Below, piece after piece: positions 24,524 through 37,597 of a DNA stretch of 64,000 bases; position 1 is the first letter of the stretch; every line of letters begins with the position of its first letter. The notes under the pieces are model-generated. The model worked only from the letters and a program-made list of their open reading frames with translations, searched no databases and had not been told where the DNA came from. The translations under genes were made by a program, and so were the position numbers. The stretch lies in contig NZ_SMOD01000003.1 of NCBI RefSeq assembly GCF_004353905.1, positions 310,001 to 374,000 on the forward strand. Direction: 5' to 3'. The stretch comes from Paraburkholderia guartelaensis. GTDB lineage: Bacteria > Pseudomonadota > Gammaproteobacteria > Burkholderiales > Burkholderiaceae.

Positions 24524-26326
24524 ATGTGGACCCTGCCGGTACTGATACTCGTCCTCGCGATCGCGATATCCATTCCGCTCAGCCGTTACATGGCATGGGT
24601 GATGGAAGGGCATTTTCCCGCGCCGCGCTGGCTGCGCTGGTTCGAGTCGCGTCTCGACAGCGGCGCGCAGGACTGGAAGCAATACACGCTCGCGCTGCTC
24701 GTCTTCAATGTGGCGCTGTTCGTGTTCGGCTTTGTCGTGCTTTCGCTGCAGCCGCTCATGCCGCTCAACCCGCTCGGGCGGGGCATGCTCGCGCCTTCGA
24801 CGATCTTCAATACGGTCATTTCGTTCATGACCAACACGAACCTGCAGCACTACTCGGGTGATCAGCATCTGTCGAACTTCAGCCAGATCTTCTTCATCCT
24901 GCCGAACATGTTTCTTTCGGCGGCGGTGGGGCTCTGCGCGCTCACGGCTATCATCCGCGCGCTGCGCGGCGAGCATCGGCTCGGCAACTTTTTCGTCGAC
25001 ATGTGGCGTGTGGTCGTCTACATGTTCGTGCCGGTCGCGCTCGTAGTAGGCGTGATCTTCATTCATGAAGGCATGCCGATGACCTACGCGAGCGATGTGC
25101 AGGTCTCGACGCTGGAGCCCGCCGCGATGGGCACGGACGATCACGGCCAGGCGAAGCAGCAAACGTTGATAGTCGGCCCCGTTGCCGCGGTCATTCCGAT
25201 CAAGATGCTCGGCACCAACGGCGGCGGCTTCTACGGCATGAACAGCGCGCAGCCGTATGAAAACCCCTCGGCGCTCTCGAACATCGTGACCACCCTTGCG
25301 ATGATGATCTTCCCGTTCTCGCTGGTGCTCATGTATGGGCGCATGCTCGGACGCTTGCGTCACGCGGTCGTGATTTACAGCGTGATGCTGACGATGATGA
25401 TCGGCCTGATAGGCTGGGCCGTGTACTGGGACGCCATGCAGCCCAATCCCGCGTTCACGGCGCACCCGGTGGCGCGCACCTATGCGCTGGCCGGCACACG
25501 GCATAGCGTGACGATTCCGCCCGTGGCCGGGTTGCCTGTCGATCAGCATCTCGGCAATCTGGAGGGCAAGGAGTTGCGTTTCGGCACGTCGGCGGGCGCG
25601 ACATTCGCTGCGATCACCACGGATGTCACGTGCGGCGCAGTCAACGCCGAGCACGACAGCCTGAACCCGATCGCCGGCCTCTCGCCGCTCATCGGCATGT
25701 GGCTGAACTGCGTGTTCGGCGGCAAAGGCGTGGGCATGATCAACCTGCTGCTGTTCCTCGTGGTGGGCGTATTCCTCGCCGGACAGATGGTGGGACGCAC
25801 GCCGGAGTACCTGGGCCGCAAGGTGGGGGCGCGTGAAATGAAGCTCGCGATGATCGCGCTGCTCGTGCACCCGATTCTGATTCTCGGGCCGACGGGGCTT
25901 TTCTCCGCCACCGACTGGGGCACGAAGGCCGAGGCGAATCCAGGGGCGCACGGTTTCAGTGAAATCGTCTACCAGTTCTCCTCGTCATCCGCGAACAACG
26001 GATCTGCCATGGACGGCCTCGCGACCACCTACGGCCTGAACGCGAACCCGAACCCCGCGCCCACCGCAGTGCAATGGGACACGGCAACCGGCCTCGTCAT
26101 GCTGTTCTCTCGCTATTTGCCGATCGTGGCGCCGATCGCCATGGCCGCATTCCTTGGCCGCAAGAAGACGGCGCCCGCGACGCTTGGCACGATGCGCGAC
26201 AACACCGCGACGTTCGGCTTCCTGCTGCTCGGAACGATCCTGATCGTCGGCGCGCTGCTGTTCCTGCCGGTCGCGGCGCTTGGCCCGCTCGCGAACCACC
26301 TCGGGCCAATTCCATTCGGCGGATGA
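24524..26326 (+). CDS. kdpA: KdpA, K+-binding channel subunit
   Basis: A 600-residue SKT-superfamily channel-like subunit that selects K+ and passes it to KdpB. Selectivity-filter loops are visible (TNTNLQHYSGDQHLS, GTNGGGFYGMNSAQPYENP, and the fourth-repeat EIVYQFSSSSANNGSA). The length is normal for the family, and the start behind GAGGGGGG is unambiguous. Confidence 0.97.
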   Translation: MWTLPVLILVLAIAISIPLSRYMAWVMEGHFPAPRWLRWFESRLDSGAQDWKQYTLALLVFNVALFVFGFVVLSLQPLMPLNPLGRGMLAPSTIFNTVISFMTNTNLQHYSGDQHLSNFSQIFFILPNMFLSAAVGLCALTAIIRALRGEHRLGNFFVDMWRVVVYMFVPVALVVGVIFIHEGMPMTYASDVQVSTLEPAAMGTDDHGQAKQQTLIVGPVAAVIPIKMLGTNGGGFYGMNSAQPYENPSALSNIVTTLAMMIFPFSLVLMYGRMLGRLRHAVVIYSVMLTMMIGLIGWAVYWDAMQPNPAFTAHPVARTYALAGTRHSVTIPPVAGLPVDQHLGNLEGKELRFGTSAGATFAAITTDVTCGAVNAEHDSLNPIAGLSPLIGMWLNCVFGGKGVGMINLLLFLVVGVFLAGQMVGRTPEYLGRKVGAREMKLAMIALLVHPILILGPTGLFSATDWGTKAEANPGAHGFSEIVYQFSSSSANNGSAMDGLATTYGLNANPNPAPTAVQWDTATGLVMLFSRYLPIVAPIAMAAFLGRKKTAPATLGTMRDNTATFGFLLLGTILIVGALLFLPVAALGPLANHLGPIPFGG

Positions 26327-26380
26327 TGCAGTGGTGACGTTGCCGGAGTGCCTCTACCGAATTATCGAGGACTGCAAATC

Positions 26381-28540
<2,160 letters not shown>

Positions 28541-28564
28541 CGGGTACGGGAAAAGGGGAAAGTC

Positions 28565-29581
28565 ATGCTGCGCCACATTTCGAAGAGCCTCTGGCTGCTG
28601 GGCTTTGCCGTCGTGCTCGTATGCGGCATCTATCCGGGCGTGCTGTGGGTCATCGGGCAGACCGCGTTTCCGTTCCAGGCCAACGGCAGCGTGGTCAAGG
28701 GGCCGGACGGCAAGGCGGTGGGTTCGTTGCTCATCGCTCAGCCGTTCACGAAGGACGAGTACTTCCAGCCGCGGCCATCGGCGGTTTCGTATGACGCTTC
28801 TTCGTCCGGATCGTCGGGGCTCGGCGCCGCGAACTACGCGCTGCGTGACCGCGTTGCGCGCGTCATCGGGCCGATCGCGACGTATGCGGCGGGGCCGAAG
28901 GCGGGCCAGCTCGTCGCGCCCGATGTGGAGGCGTGGTTCCAGGCGGATCGCTTCGGCGGCCAGCCGCATATCGTCGCGCAATGGGCCAACGCGCATAACA
29001 GCCTCGCGCAGGCGTGGGTCAATGCTGATCCCACGCACGGCGCTTATGTGGATGCCTGGGCGAAGCAGCATCCCGCCGACGTGAAGCAATGGATAGCCGC
29101 AAACCCCGGCACGCCGCAGCCGAAGGCCGCTGATCTCGCGGTGCTGTTCTTCACGGCGTTTTCGGCGGCGAATCCGGGCAAGTTCCCGTCCGCCGTCACG
29201 CACAAGGACGCCAACGGGAAGGACGTGAGTGCGATCGAGCCCGTGAACGCGGGGAGCGATGTTCAGTCGATCTTCTTCGACATGTGGCGGCAGGACCATC
29301 CGGACGTCGCGCTGCAGAACGTGCCGGGCGACCTCGTGACCGCATCCGCTTCGGGTCTCGACCCGGACATCACGCTCGCGAACGCGATGTTCCAGCTCGA
29401 CCGCGTGGCGGCGGCATGGGCGAAGGATACGAAGCGCGATCCGGCAATGGTGCGCGCCGAGATCGCCGCGATGCTGCACGACACGTCGCATGCTCCGCTC
29501 GCCGGCCTCGTGGGTGAGCCGATGGTGAACGTGTTGCAGATGAATCTGCATCTGCGCCGGCGTTATGGCGCGCCCGCTTGA
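28565..29581 (+). CDS. kdpC: KdpC with a large central insertion
   Basis: The N-terminus (single TM, GIYPGVLWVIGQTAFPFQANGSVV, then FQPRPSAVSYDASSSGSSGLG) and the C-terminus (VPGDLVTASASGLDPDITL to LVGEPMVNVLQMNLHL) are standard KdpC. Typical KdpC is about 190-200 residues, but this one has 338, because roughly 140-150 extra residues lie between about residues 100 and 255 (rich in Ala, His and Trp: HIVAQWANAHNSLAQAW). The insertion is in frame and free of repeats, so it looks like a real periplasmic domain. No kdpD or kdpE gene follows; a P450 gene ends convergently 100 bases on. Confidence 0.93.
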   Translation: MLRHISKSLWLLGFAVVLVCGIYPGVLWVIGQTAFPFQANGSVVKGPDGKAVGSLLIAQPFTKDEYFQPRPSAVSYDASSSGSSGLGAANYALRDRVARVIGPIATYAAGPKAGQLVAPDVEAWFQADRFGGQPHIVAQWANAHNSLAQAWVNADPTHGAYVDAWAKQHPADVKQWIAANPGTPQPKAADLAVLFFTAFSAANPGKFPSAVTHKDANGKDVSAIEPVNAGSDVQSIFFDMWRQDHPDVALQNVPGDLVTASASGLDPDITLANAMFQLDRVAAAWAKDTKRDPAMVRAEIAAMLHDTSHAPLAGLVGEPMVNVLQMNLHLRRRYGAPA

Positions 29582-29681
29582 GCGCGCTGGATGATCGGGC
29601 CAATGTACGCGCGTGCGCCGTACTGCGTGCCCGTCGCGGGGGCGCTGGCCGCGGCACAGTGATCCCCGCGAACCGCCCAGG

Positions 29682-31103
29682 CTAAGCCGGCGCGAGCGCC
29701 AGATGCAGCGGCGTATGCGGCCTTAGCGTCACGTTGAGCACGGGACGCGGGGCCGCCATGCCGTCCGGTATCGAGAGCATGTAGCGCTGCAACACCATCG
29801 CCGCGATCACCGTCATCTCAGTCATGGCCAGATGCTGGGCGAGGCAGACGCGCGGACCCATGCCGAACGGCGACCACGCTCCGCGTTGGGCGGGTGCGGC
29901 TTCGCGGGCGAAGCGCTCGGGCTTGAACGCGGCGGGGTCCGCGAACCAGCGCGCGTCATGTTGCATCAATTGCACGGGCAGCATAAAGAGCGTGCGCGCC
30001 GGGAAGCGCCACGGACCGAGGTCCACCGCGCGCAGCGAGCGGCGGCTAATCAGAACCGGCGCGGCGGGGTAGAGGCGCAGCGTTTCCTCGAGGGTCTGCG
30101 TGAGCCACGGCAGCGCGGTGCGGACATCGGCGCCCGGCGCGCGGCCTTGCAGCGCCTCGCTCACCTCTTCACGCGCGGCGGCCTGCGCCGACGGGTTCGA
30201 GGCCATGCACCATGCCCACCACGTAAGCGTGGCCGCAGTCGTTTCGTGGCCCGCGAGGAAAGTCGTCATGCATTCGTCGCGCACCGCCTGGAGCGGCCAT
30301 GTGCGCGGGTCTTCGCGATGCAGATGCAAGAGACGCGAGAGCAGGTCGTCGGGCCACGCACTTTCGGACAGCGCAAGGCGCGCTTGCAGATGCTGCTCGA
30401 TGAGATCCTTCAATGCGCGGATGGCCTGCCGCTTGGCGCGCTTCCAGGGCATCCAGTCGGGCGCGCTGGCGGGCCAATAGAATTCGGCGTTGGCCGCTTC
30501 GCTCGCCACGCGGACGGCGTCTTCGGCCTCGCGTGCGTGCGCGCCGATGTGCGCCGAGAACATCATCCGCAAGATCACATCCATGGTGAGCGAGGTCAGC
30601 GCGTTTTCCACGGGCCAGTGCGCGTCATGCGAGGGCCACTGCGCGAGCGCGGCAGCCGTCGCTGCCGCTACGCCCGGCACGAAGGCCTGCACGGTCTTCG
30701 GCGTGAAGCCGGGCTGCATCGCCTGACGTTTTACGCGCCACGCATCGCCTTCGGAAGTCAGCACGCTGTGGCCGTGCAACTGCGCGAAGATGCTCGTGCC
30801 GCGCTCCCAGCGGATCAGCGCGTCGTGATGCGTCACGAGGAGTTCGCGCGCGAGCTGCGGGTCAGTCACCATGATCGCGTGCTCGGGGAAGGTGCGCACG
30901 TGCACGACGTCGCCGTAGGTGCGCTGCCATTCGGCGAGCGTGCCGAGCAGGTCGCGGGACATGCGGCGCAACAGGTGCCAGCCGGTCAGACCGGCCGGCG
31001 GGCCGGGCGGCCATGTGCCGGCGGGCGGAAGCGAAGGCGGCTCTTCGTCGCGCTTCGCATGAAAGGGACATTGAGTGGTCGATGGCGTATTCATGACCCG
31101 CAT
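29682..31103 (-). CDS. Cytochrome P450
   Basis: A 473-residue soluble P450. Heme ligand Cys420 lies in FGMGPRVCLAQHLA, the I-helix oxygen motif is AGHETTAA, the K-helix ExxR is ETLRLYP, and the N-terminus has a Pro-rich hinge (PPAGTWPPGPPAGL). It resembles bacterial CYP of the CYP102/CYP4-like unspecific group; the substrate is not evident. I chose the ATG at 31103, which has GAAGG seven bases upstream; the next ATG (31094) is also possible. No ferredoxin or reductase gene is adjacent. A divergent AraC-type regulator starts 79 bases away. Confidence 0.92.
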   Translation of the reverse strand: MRVMNTPSTTQCPFHAKRDEEPPSLPPAGTWPPGPPAGLTGWHLLRRMSRDLLGTLAEWQRTYGDVVHVRTFPEHAIMVTDPQLARELLVTHHDALIRWERGTSIFAQLHGHSVLTSEGDAWRVKRQAMQPGFTPKTVQAFVPGVAAATAAALAQWPSHDAHWPVENALTSLTMDVILRMMFSAHIGAHAREAEDAVRVASEAANAEFYWPASAPDWMPWKRAKRQAIRALKDLIEQHLQARLALSESAWPDDLLSRLLHLHREDPRTWPLQAVRDECMTTFLAGHETTAATLTWWAWCMASNPSAQAAAREEVSEALQGRAPGADVRTALPWLTQTLEETLRLYPAAPVLISRRSLRAVDLGPWRFPARTLFMLPVQLMQHDARWFADPAAFKPERFAREAAPAQRGAWSPFGMGPRVCLAQHLAMTEMTVIAAMVLQRYMLSIPDGMAAPRPVLNVTLRPHTPLHLALAPA

Positions 31104-31144
31104 TGCACACCTTCGGCGGGTGCGCGTCTTGAACGCAAACGACA

Positions 31145-31173
31145 TCGACGCGCTTACCGCGCTCGCCTATACT
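31145..31173 (+). promoter_or_regulatory. Sigma-70-like promoter, apparently for a leaderless mRNA
   Basis: TCGACG (31145-31150), a 17-base spacer and TATACT (31168-31173) form a good housekeeping promoter. The expected +1 falls at about 31180-31182, and the regulator's ATG is at 31182. No ribosome site fits between, so the mRNA is probably leaderless. Confidence 0.55.
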
Positions 31174-31181
31174 GCGCGGTC

Positions 31182-32120
31182 ATGTCCACCGCAACGCCTC
31201 CCAGCTCGATTGCCTGCCCCGACCGATGGGCGCGCGCGCCGCGTGCATTTTGCGGCGCCGAGCGTCCTCATGCGCGGCTCTATCCGCCTCCTGCGGCGTT
31301 GGCGGAAGCCATCGTGGCCGTGGCCTGCCGCGATACGCGCGGCTTCGACCTGAACGACGCGCAGCGCCTCTCGCATTTCCCGGCCTCGCCGCTCGTGTGT
31401 CTCTCGTGGTACCGCGAACTGGATGCCGGGCTCGTGGAATCGACCGCGAACGGGCCGTTGTGGCGGCCCTTCGGCACGGCGTTCACGCTTTCAGGCAGCC
31501 AGTCGCAGCCCACCACGAGCTGGGCGCCGACCACGGGCTTTGGCGGCATGGTGTGCTTCAACGCCGATGCAGCAAAGGCGCTGTTCGATCTCGATCTGGC
31601 CGTAGTCCACGACCGTTTTCTGTGTGCGCACGAGACGCTGGGCCGCGAGTGGCTGCCGCTCCTCGACGCCTTGCTTTGCACTGCCGACGATGCCCAGACG
31701 CTCGCGGTGCTCGAACACCATCTCGCGCCTCGCTGGAATGCCGTTCGCGGCTACCGGTCCTCTGTTGCCACGCTACGCGAGGCGGGCCGCTGGTGGGTGG
31801 GGCGTCTTGCGTGGCAGGCGCGCGAATGGGGCCACACGCATAGCGCGCGGCAGGTGGAGCGGCGCATCAAGGCATATAGCGGGCGCTCGCTTCGCGAGTG
31901 GCACTCGCTCGTCAAGGCCGAAGGCGCGTATTTCGCGGCAACGGAGCGCCTTGCCAACGGTCAGTCCTTCGACTGGGCGGCGTTCGCCCAGGACGAAGGC
32001 TTCGCAGATCAAGCGCACCTGAGCCGCACGACCCGCCGCATGACCGGCTTCTCGCCCACCGACTTTGCGCAGCGCTATGTCGAGGACGAGTCGTTCTGGA
32101 TGTACCGGCTGTGGGTGTGA
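31182..32120 (+). CDS. AraC-family transcriptional regulator
   Basis: A 312-residue regulator with an N-terminal effector part and a C-terminal AraC/XylS double helix-turn-helix (HSARQVERRIKAYSGRSLREW and the second HTH in FADQAHLSRTTRRMTGFSPTDFAQRY). It is divergent from the P450 gene and is its likely activator. Transcription appears to start at or next to the ATG. Confidence 0.88.
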   Translation: MSTATPPSSIACPDRWARAPRAFCGAERPHARLYPPPAALAEAIVAVACRDTRGFDLNDAQRLSHFPASPLVCLSWYRELDAGLVESTANGPLWRPFGTAFTLSGSQSQPTTSWAPTTGFGGMVCFNADAAKALFDLDLAVVHDRFLCAHETLGREWLPLLDALLCTADDAQTLAVLEHHLAPRWNAVRGYRSSVATLREAGRWWVGRLAWQAREWGHTHSARQVERRIKAYSGRSLREWHSLVKAEGAYFAATERLANGQSFDWAAFAQDEGFADQAHLSRTTRRMTGFSPTDFAQRYVEDESFWMYRLWV

Positions 32121-32139
32121 GCGGGTCGCGCGCACAAGC

Positions 32140-34204
<2,065 letters not shown>

Positions 34205-34240
34205 GCCTGCCTGCAATGTATTGTGTCCCGCGCCCGCGCG

Positions 34241-34282
34241 GATACAGTGAGATACAAAGCCTCTCGCGGCATGCGGTATAAA
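34241..34282 (+). promoter_or_regulatory. GATACA tandem promoter of the histidine kinase (type 2)
   Basis: GATACA at 34241 and GATACA at 34251 (N4 spacer, 10-bp period) are followed by TATAAA at 34277-34282. The distance from the second half-site to the -10 is 26 bp, exactly as at the promoter 47602-47643. The half-sites would cover the -48 to -33 region, a classical class II activator position for OmpR-family regulators. It implies that this two-component system regulates itself. Confidence 0.65.
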
Positions 34283-34312
34283 TCCATCATTCCCTGCACA
34301 CGGAGTCCGAAC

Positions 34313-35689
34313 ATGCACGCCGATGGACTTGCGGCCCGCCGCACACCGCTGATTTTAGCGGGCGGCGCGGCAATGAGCGCGCTGCACTGGCCGCGCACGC
34401 TGTTCGCGCGCCTCGCCCTGATCCTTTGCATCGGCCTCGCGCTCGCGCAGGGGCTGTCGTTCAAGCTCACGATGACCGAGCGCAACGACGCCACCGCGAA
34501 CATGATGACCAATTACATCTCGCGCGAAGTCGCCATCTCCGTGGCGCTGCTCGACCATCTGCCCGCGGCCGAACGCGCCGCGTGGCTGCCGCAGCTCGCG
34601 CGGCGCACCTATAGCTTCATCCTTGGTCCCGGCACGCCGGGCGAGCCGCCCGAAGCGAGCCGCTCGAAGGACGTGGCCTCGGCCATCGCGGCGGGCCTAG
34701 GGGACAAGTACGCGCTCACGACCAATTCGGTGCCCGGCAAGCACGAACGCCTGCAGATCCACCTGCGGCTGTCGGACGGCTCGCCGCTCACGATCGATTA
34801 CCGCCCGGGGCCCGCGCTGCCGCTGTCGGGCTGGCTGCCGGCCGTGCTCATCGCCCAGCTCGTCGTGCTGGCGGCGTGCTGCTGGTTCGCGGTGCGCACT
34901 GCCACGCGGCCGCTGCACGAACTGGCCCGCGTGGCCGATGCGCTCGGTCCGGACCTGAAGGCGGAGCGCCTCGAGGAAGAAGGGCCCTCCGAAGTGGCGC
35001 GCGCAGCGCGCGCGTTCAACGCGATGCAGGAGCGCATCTCGGCGCACGTGGCCGAGCGTATGCAGATTCTGGCGGCCATCTCCCACGATCTGCAGACGCC
35101 GATCACGCGTATGCGGCTGCGCGTGGACCAGATGGACGACGAAGCGCAAGCGGGCAAGCTCGCGCAGGACCTGCACGAGATGGAGCAACTGGTGAAGGAA
35201 GGCGTGGCCTACGCGCGCACGCTGCACGGCACCGGCGAAGCGCCCGCCCGCGTCGACCTCGATGCGCTGCTCGACAGCCTGGTCTGCGATTACGTGGATG
35301 CGGGCTCGCCCGTCACCTTCGAGCGCCGCCTGGACGTGGCGATCGTTACGCGCGTGCAGGCGCTGCGCCGCATCGTCGGCAATCTCGTGGATAACGCGCT
35401 GAAGTATGGGAACACGGCGGCCATCGAGGTGAGCGCGTCGCCGCAGGACAAGACCGTCACGATCTCGGTGCTCGACAGCGGCCCCGGCATTCCGGAAGAA
35501 GCACTCGAAAAGGTGTTCGAGCCGTTCTACCGGCTCGAAACCTCGCGCAACCGGGGCACGGGCGGCACGGGCCTCGGCCTCGCGATTTCGCGCCAGCTCG
35601 CCGTGGCGATGGGCGCACAGCTCACGCTGCGCAACCGGCCCGAAGGCGGGCTGGAAGGGCGGCTCGTGCTTGGCGGCGCGCAGGCGTGA
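34313..35689 (+). CDS. EnvZ-like sensor histidine kinase
   Basis: A 458-residue kinase: TM1 at about 30-48, a periplasmic domain of about 110 residues (LGPGTPGEPPEASRSKDVASAI), TM2 at about 175-195, HAMP, HisKA with His258 in ISHDLQTPITR, and HATPase (NLVDNALKYGN, DSGPGIP, GGTGLGLAI). The SHDLQTP box is that of the EnvZ/RisS-like group. The start at 34313 has CGGAG seven bases upstream; ATG 34373 is an alternative. No response regulator is adjacent; the nearest OmpR-type regulator is 1.1 kb downstream (36842), past two metabolic genes. Confidence 0.92.
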   Translation: MHADGLAARRTPLILAGGAAMSALHWPRTLFARLALILCIGLALAQGLSFKLTMTERNDATANMMTNYISREVAISVALLDHLPAAERAAWLPQLARRTYSFILGPGTPGEPPEASRSKDVASAIAAGLGDKYALTTNSVPGKHERLQIHLRLSDGSPLTIDYRPGPALPLSGWLPAVLIAQLVVLAACCWFAVRTATRPLHELARVADALGPDLKAERLEEEGPSEVARAARAFNAMQERISAHVAERMQILAAISHDLQTPITRMRLRVDQMDDEAQAGKLAQDLHEMEQLVKEGVAYARTLHGTGEAPARVDLDALLDSLVCDYVDAGSPVTFERRLDVAIVTRVQALRRIVGNLVDNALKYGNTAAIEVSASPQDKTVTISVLDSGPGIPEEALEKVFEPFYRLETSRNRGTGGTGLGLAISRQLAVAMGAQLTLRNRPEGGLEGRLVLGGAQA

Positions 35690-35735
35690 AAAGCGGCGCG
35701 CCGTGAGCGCCTGATCGTGTGAGTCAGGCGGTCAC

Positions 35736-36101
35736 TCAAGCGAGCGGAATGAACACGTTGAACTGGCCTTCCTCGGGGTGGCGCGAGCGATGGCCCTTGC
35801 CAATGGTGTCTTCGCACAGCACGACCGTGCCCGGCTCGCAGTGGCGCGTGTCGCCGTCGCTCGTTTCGAACTCGACCCAGCCGGTCATCCAGATCACGAA
35901 CTGACGAACCGGCGTGGTGTGCCAGTCCGCCTCCTTGAGGCCCGCCGGCACCCAGCCAAAGCGCACCGCCTTCGCCGGCTCCCATGTCGAGAGGTAAATG
36001 GGCGGGATGTTGGGAAAGAGCTCGAGCGGCGTGAGCGGGATATCGATGTCCTCGAAATGGGACTCACCCTGGGCGTCGGCGTAGATGCGCAGACATTTCA
36101 T
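35736..36101 (-). CDS. Small cupin-domain protein
   Basis: A 121-residue single-domain cupin. The two beta-barrel motifs are partial (WHTTPVRQFVIWMTGWVEFE and GTVVLCEDTIGKGHRSRH), with metal-ligand candidates His79/His82-like in WHTTP and the later histidines. Such proteins are small-molecule dioxygenase-like or sensors; no substrate is evident. The ribosome site GGAGG precedes ATG 36101. It interrupts the kinase/regulator pair on the opposite strand. Confidence 0.78.
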   Translation of the reverse strand: MKCLRIYADAQGESHFEDIDIPLTPLELFPNIPPIYLSTWEPAKAVRFGWVPAGLKEADWHTTPVRQFVIWMTGWVEFETSDGDTRHCEPGTVVLCEDTIGKGHRSRHPEEGQFNVFIPLA

Positions 36102-36334
36102 GAGGACCTCCTGTAGCCGTTCTTTGCGTTTCGCTCGCTTTCAGCTTGCGAGCATAAACAATGCCGGTTTGTGGCTGGCCCGGCTGTGGTCATCGCCGGC
36201 CATTTCAGGTCGATATGCGGCGCGCCGAATGGGCGCTAGCGGACATTGTCGTCCCGAATCGGGCGGGGCGGTTCCAGGTTGTACGCGGCGGGTGGCGCGC
36301 TATCCATCACCCATCGAAATCAATGGAGAGCAAG

Positions 36335-36718
36335 ATGAGCACGTCGACGAGCACGACCCGCTGGAAGGGTTCCTGTCATTGCGGTGCGGTAAAGTTCGAA
36401 GTCCACACGCCGATCGAACCCGCCGGGCGTTGCAACTGCAGCCTGTGCCGCCGCAAGGGCGCGCTGATGAGCCCGTTGTTCGAGGCACGCGAACTGACGA
36501 TCCTCGCGGGCGAAGACGCGCTCACGCTGTACCAGTTCAACACGCGCGTGGCGAAGCATTATTTCTGCAAGCACTGCGGCATTTATCCGTTTCACCAGAC
36601 GCGCAGGGACCCGGCGCGCTGGCGCGTCAATCTCGGCTGCCTGGAGGGCGTGGATGTCTACGCGCTCGAAGCGTCGGTTGCCGACGGTGCTAGTCTTTCC
36701 CTGGTGGATGACGCATGA
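36335..36718 (+). CDS. GFA-family zinc protein (glutathione-dependent formaldehyde-activating-like)
   Basis: A 127-residue GFA/CENP-V domain protein. Zn-binding cysteines appear in SCHCGAVKF, RCNCSLCRRKG and FCKHCGIYPFH. The family is named for Gfa but most members do not react with formaldehyde. Start ATG 36335 with GGAG seven bases before; the frame upstream is non-coding. It is one of three GFA genes in the window (others at 49428 and 49841). Confidence 0.9.
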   Translation: MSTSTSTTRWKGSCHCGAVKFEVHTPIEPAGRCNCSLCRRKGALMSPLFEARELTILAGEDALTLYQFNTRVAKHYFCKHCGIYPFHQTRRDPARWRVNLGCLEGVDVYALEASVADGASLSLVDDA

Positions 36719-36879
36719 AACGCCTGCTCGCCATCCTGTTCTTCGCGGCGAGCGGCCTGGCTGCGGAGATTGCGCATCCGGTGTACTGTTCGTGCATTGC
36801 CGAAACCCGTTCACGCCTCGCGCGCAAGGAGAAAAATACCAATGACGGAAAAGATGGATCACGTTCTGATCGTCGATGA
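36715..36879 (+). CDS. Possible 54-residue exported peptide, doubtful
   Basis: An ATG at 36715 overlaps the GFA stop (ATGA) and opens a frame with a signal-peptide-like start (MKRLLAILFFAASGLAAEIAHP) and a CSC pair, then a basic tail that runs 38 bases into the response-regulator gene in another frame. The overlap suggests coupled translation, but the tail is poor and it may be a decayed remnant. No independent ribosome site. Confidence 0.25.
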   Translation: MKRLLAILFFAASGLAAEIAHPVYCSCIAETRSRLARKEKNTNDGKDGSRSDRR

Positions 36880-37585
36880 CGATCGCGGCATACGTGAACT
36901 GGTCGGAGCCTACCTCGAGAAGAACGGCATGCGCGTGTCGCTGGCCGCGAACGGGCGCGAAATGCGTTCGGTGCTGGAGGGCGGCGCGCCCGACCTGATC
37001 GTGCTCGACCTCATGATGCCCGGCGACGACGGGCTCGTGCTGTGCCGCGAGCTGCGCGCGGGCAAGTTCCGCGCCGTGCCCGTGGTGATGCTCACCGCGC
37101 GCAATGAAGAGACGGATCGCATCGTGGGCCTCGAAATGGGCGCCGACGACTACCTGCCCAAGCCCTTCGCCGTGCGCGAACTGTTCGCGCGCATCCGCTC
37201 GGTGCTGCGCCGCACACGCATGCTGCCGCCGGGCATGGAAGTGAGCGAATCGGCGCAACTGCTCGCGTTCGGCGACTGGCGGCTCGACACCACGGCGCGG
37301 CATCTGCTGGACGCCGAGGGCACGATCGTCGCGCTGAGCGGCGCGGAATACCGGCTGTTGCGCGTGTTTCTCGACCATCCGCAGCGCGTACTCACGCGCG
37401 ACCAACTGCTGAGCCTCACGCAAGGCCGCCAGGCCGACGCGTTCGACCGCTCGATCGACCTGCTTGTGAGCCGGCTGCGCCAGCGTCTGCGCGATGAGGC
37501 GCGCGAGCCGCGTTACATCAAGACGCTGCGCAGCGAGGGGTATGTGTTTTCCTCCGCGGTGACCACGGTCGAAGCACCGGAGTAA
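36842..37585 (+). CDS. OmpR-family response regulator
   Basis: A 247-residue regulator: receiver with Asp56 (LIVLDLMMPGDDG) and Lys in YLPKPFAV, then an OmpR winged helix (FDRSIDLLVSRLRQRL, YIKTLRSEGYVF). The start at 36842 has AAGGAG nine bases upstream. There is no adjacent kinase, but its type matches the EnvZ-like kinase 1.1 kb upstream in the same direction. Because the kinase promoter and six others share GATACA repeats spaced 10-11 bp, as OmpR-type dimers bind, it is my candidate for the factor reading them. Confidence 0.93.
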   Translation: MTEKMDHVLIVDDDRGIRELVGAYLEKNGMRVSLAANGREMRSVLEGGAPDLIVLDLMMPGDDGLVLCRELRAGKFRAVPVVMLTARNEETDRIVGLEMGADDYLPKPFAVRELFARIRSVLRRTRMLPPGMEVSESAQLLAFGDWRLDTTARHLLDAEGTIVALSGAEYRLLRVFLDHPQRVLTRDQLLSLTQGRQADAFDRSIDLLVSRLRQRLRDEAREPRYIKTLRSEGYVFSSAVTTVEAPE

Positions 37586-37597
37586 GTCCGGCCCGAG

